This document shows, piece by piece, positions 62,285-64,000 of a stretch of DNA of 64,000 nt. Position numbers and translations under genes: made by a program. Source of the stretch: an uncultured Actinomycetes bacterium (lineage in GTDB: Bacteria > Actinomycetota > Acidimicrobiia > Acidimicrobiales > RAAP-2); the NCBI GenBank assembly GCA_903825035.1, contig CAIJYV010000021.1, positions 62,001 to 126,000 of the forward strand. The letters run 5' to 3'. Numbering within the stretch: position 1 is the stretch's first letter; each line of letters begins with the position of its first letter. The notes beneath the pieces were generated by a model. That model did not search any database. It was not told the origin of the DNA and saw nothing but the letters and a program-made list of their open reading frames with translations.

Positions 62285-62290
62285 AGCCTA
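62285..62290 (-). promoter_or_regulatory. -10 box of the DUF318-YHS permease (leaderless)
   Basis: TAGGCT, six bases, GTG on the minus strand. Confidence 0.5.
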
Positions 62291-62323
62291 ATCATTTTCG
62301 AAATTTTCGCGGAGGAGCAATCC

Positions 62324-62752
62324 ATGAAAGTCAACACTTACCTCAACTTTGAAGGTCTCGCCGAAGAGGCGTTCACCTTCTACGCTTCGGTATTCAATGT
62401 GCCCGTTGGTCCAATGATGCGGATGGGTGATCATCCTGCCGGGGCCGACGCTCCTGCCATGACCGAGGAAGAGAAGAATTTCATCATGCACACTTCGTTA
62501 ACCCTTCCCGGTGGGCACCAACTAATGGCCACCGACATGCTCGCATCGTTGGGTCACCACCTACGCGTTGGCAACAACATCACTATTTCACTCGAACCCG
62601 ATACCAAGGAAGAGGCCGACCGCCTCTACAACGCCCTCAGCGAAGGTGGCACGGAGGGAAGCGGAATGAATCAAATGCCATTTGGATACTGGGGTTCGTG
62701 TCTCGATCGCTACAACATTCGTTGGATGTTTAACTTTGTTGCGCCTGAGTAA
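62324..62752 (+). CDS. VOC-superfamily protein (PhnB-like)
   Basis: A 142-residue protein of the vicinal-oxygen-chelate superfamily, PhnB/YjdN type: YLNFEGLAEEAFTFYASVF at the N-terminus and WGSCLDRYNIRWMFNF at the end. The catalytic role is unknown. ATG 62324 has GGAGGAG six bases before it, one of the clearest sites in the window. Confidence 0.9.
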   Translation: MKVNTYLNFEGLAEEAFTFYASVFNVPVGPMMRMGDHPAGADAPAMTEEEKNFIMHTSLTLPGGHQLMATDMLASLGHHLRVGNNITISLEPDTKEEADRLYNALSEGGTEGSGMNQMPFGYWGSCLDRYNIRWMFNFVAPE

Positions 62753-63428
62753 ATCGCTCTCGGCAGGTTTTCTTGCCCTCGTGTTGAGCGCCGGCATCCC
62801 CCTATCAAGTTTTGCCTCGACGGCAAGGGCGGACGGCAGCTCAACAACATCAACCACTTTGACTTCGCCCACAACTACAACAACCCTCGCACCACGTCCC
62901 GCTTTGATTCCCTCCACGCAAACGTCCGCGCGCCCATCAACGGGTGCACCATTTGCTCAGCTAATGACAAGTTTGTGGAATGACATCATCACCAACAATC
63001 TTGTGGCCGCCCGCAAATTATTTTTGCCGATCTCCGCCTACGGCCATCTCAAGGGAATTTCGACTCCCAGTTATGACTGGAAGTTTCGGCTGATGGCTTT
63101 GTTCACCCTTGACTTTGCGAGCTACCACCACGTGTTAACCGCCGGTCACGTCGCCACCTTGCAAAGTATCGGGGTCCGCCCGTCATACGCTCAGTGGATT
63201 CCCCCGGGCTATTGCGAGAACCGTTTGGGTTACTGGCATATGCCCGGACCGCGCTTTATCTACGCGCAGAATGGGGCGACTAGGTCCGTGGGCGTTCTCT
63301 CATTGATTTCGTGGCACGGGATTTGGTACCTCATTCACCTCGGCCCAAATCCCCGCAGCGCCAATGTTGGTCAGCTGTACAGCCCCGCCAACGGTCCCGG
63401 AGTAGTCGGACCCCCGGGAAGTTGTTAG
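62736..63428 (+). CDS. Secreted protein of unknown function
   Basis: About 230 residues. A signal peptide (LSAGFLALVLSAGIPLSSFASTARA) is followed by a Thr-rich linker (about 35-55) and a soluble domain with WNDIITNNLVAARKLFLP and WHMPGPRFIY. The protein ends in a GPPGSC tail. TTG at 62736 or 62739 is likely; earlier frames overlap the VOC gene. I do not recognise the family. The stop is shared with the CapA-like gene (TTAG). Confidence 0.7.
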   Translation: MLRLSKSLSAGFLALVLSAGIPLSSFASTARADGSSTTSTTLTSPTTTTTLAPRPALIPSTQTSARPSTGAPFAQLMTSLWNDIITNNLVAARKLFLPISAYGHLKGISTPSYDWKFRLMALFTLDFASYHHVLTAGHVATLQSIGVRPSYAQWIPPGYCENRLGYWHMPGPRFIYAQNGATRSVGVLSLISWHGIWYLIHLGPNPRSANVGQLYSPANGPGVVGPPGSC

Positions 63429-64000
63429 CCCGGTAACGCGATGCTGCCGTCGGTGTTAATTAACGCTGCTTGAGCGCCAAAGTCAGCTCTCGAGAGAGCG
63501 TTGACCATATGAGCTGAGGCGTCACTCGAATCTAGGCTCGCCTGGCCGCGACCAACCAACTTGAGCGAGATGAACTGGGCGGATTGTAAGGTGCCATCCT
63601 CGGCCAGGGTGAACTTCAGTATGGCCGAGAGGTTTAGCGGGCTCACCATGGCAAAGTTGCCGTAGTTAATGAAGTCGCCCAGCGAATAGGCAATGAGGTG
63701 GCCCTTGTAATACTCCATTCCACGCAAGACGTGTGGACCGGAGCCGATAACCGCGGTAGCGCCCGCATCAATCGCGAAGTGTGCGAACTGATAGGGATTG
63801 CCCCGATTCTCTCCGTAAAAAGTTTCGGTCCTCTTGGTTACGTGCGTCGCGGCCGGACCTTCCGCGCCAGTGTGCATGTAGACAATGACTAATTGAGCAT
63901 TCGCCTTGGCTTTTTGAATAAGCGATCGAGCGGTTGAAGTAAGCAAGAAATTGTTGACGTTGTAATACGGGGCAAAGCCAATTACGGCAACTTTGACCGT
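63425..64000 (-). CDS. CapA-family protein, C-terminal part (5' end beyond window)
   Basis: About 190 residues are visible and the frame runs off the right edge. VIVYMHTGAEG, DAGATAVIGSGPHVLRGMEYYKG and IAYSLGDFINYG are the marks of the metallophosphatase-like PGA_cap (CapA) family, related to poly-gamma-glutamate capsule proteins. A full protein has about 350 residues. Confidence 0.85.
   Translation of the reverse strand, partial: TVKVAVIGFAPYYNVNNFLLTSTARSLIQKAKANAQLVIVYMHTGAEGPAATHVTKRTETFYGENRGNPYQFAHFAIDAGATAVIGSGPHVLRGMEYYKGHLIAYSLGDFINYGNFAMVSPLNLSAILKFTLAEDGTLQSAQFISLKLVGRGQASLDSSDASAHMVNALSRADFGAQAALINTDGSIALPG

Overview
The window is a continuous, gene-dense stretch of a free-living actinobacterial chromosome. 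The evidence is a SerB with N-terminal ACT-type domains, RecA preceded by a CGAAC-N4-GTTCG SOS box, a DUF6295/DUF4395/DUF3048 protein complement and a BMP-type nucleoside importer clustered with nucleoside-degrading enzymes. An Acidimicrobiia-like relative is a reasonable guess but cannot be proven from sequence alone. Genes are packed with 1-8 bp overlaps, GTG and TTG starts are common, and many promoters have a TANNNT box exactly six bases before the start codon, which indicates widespread leaderless mRNAs.

Layout. 1-6.8 kb: dienelactone hydrolase plus a DUF6295 partner, a membrane protein, inorganic pyrophosphatase, 3-hydroxyacyl-CoA dehydrogenase, a tryptophan-degrading pair (kynA-kynU) and the ribosomal ABC-F protein EttA. 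7-20.9 kb: a two-armed nucleoside uptake and catabolism locus. The plus arm is a BMP binding protein, ATPase, two permeases, cdd, deoA-type phosphorylase and add. The minus arm is deoC, two aldehyde dehydrogenase homologues, purine nucleoside phosphorylase and a phosphosugar mutase. The arms meet tail to tail at a shared CTAG. Together they take nucleosides to bases, glyceraldehyde-3-phosphate and acetate. 20.9-33 kb: rfbC-rfbB / rfbA, bioY, pepP, serB, an MFS exporter, a hexapeptide acyltransferase, recA, cinA, pgsA, rimO and tRNA-Ser(GCU).

33-46 kb: a polar amino-acid ABC importer, NUDIX hydrolase, TauE-type exporter, DUF4395 protein, two large secreted proteins (an S53 peptidase and a protein of unknown fold class), a small membrane protein, a pair of unrecognised genes, typA and tRNA-Ser(UGA). 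46.2-48.3 kb: a looser, probably acquired segment with a DUF4143 AAA ATPase behind a repeat-bearing promoter. 48.3-64 kb: prephenate dehydratase, an aromatic-amino-acid-type decarboxylase, an agmatinase-family enzyme, a DUF3048 secreted protein, a PaiB/GNAT cluster, a ClC channel, a CUT2-type sugar importer (fructose-like) with a LacI regulator and ROK kinase, a DUF318 permease fused to a YHS domain, a VOC protein, a secreted protein and the C-terminal part of a CapA-like protein running off the end.

The most unusual points are the leaderless promoter architecture, the repeated sharing of a 4-bp stop codon overlap by convergent genes, a truncated aldehyde dehydrogenase companion without catalytic residues, the unrecognised gene pair beside typA, and the repeat-flanked ATPase island after tRNA-Ser(UGA). 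No CRISPR array, intact insertion sequence or prophage was seen.
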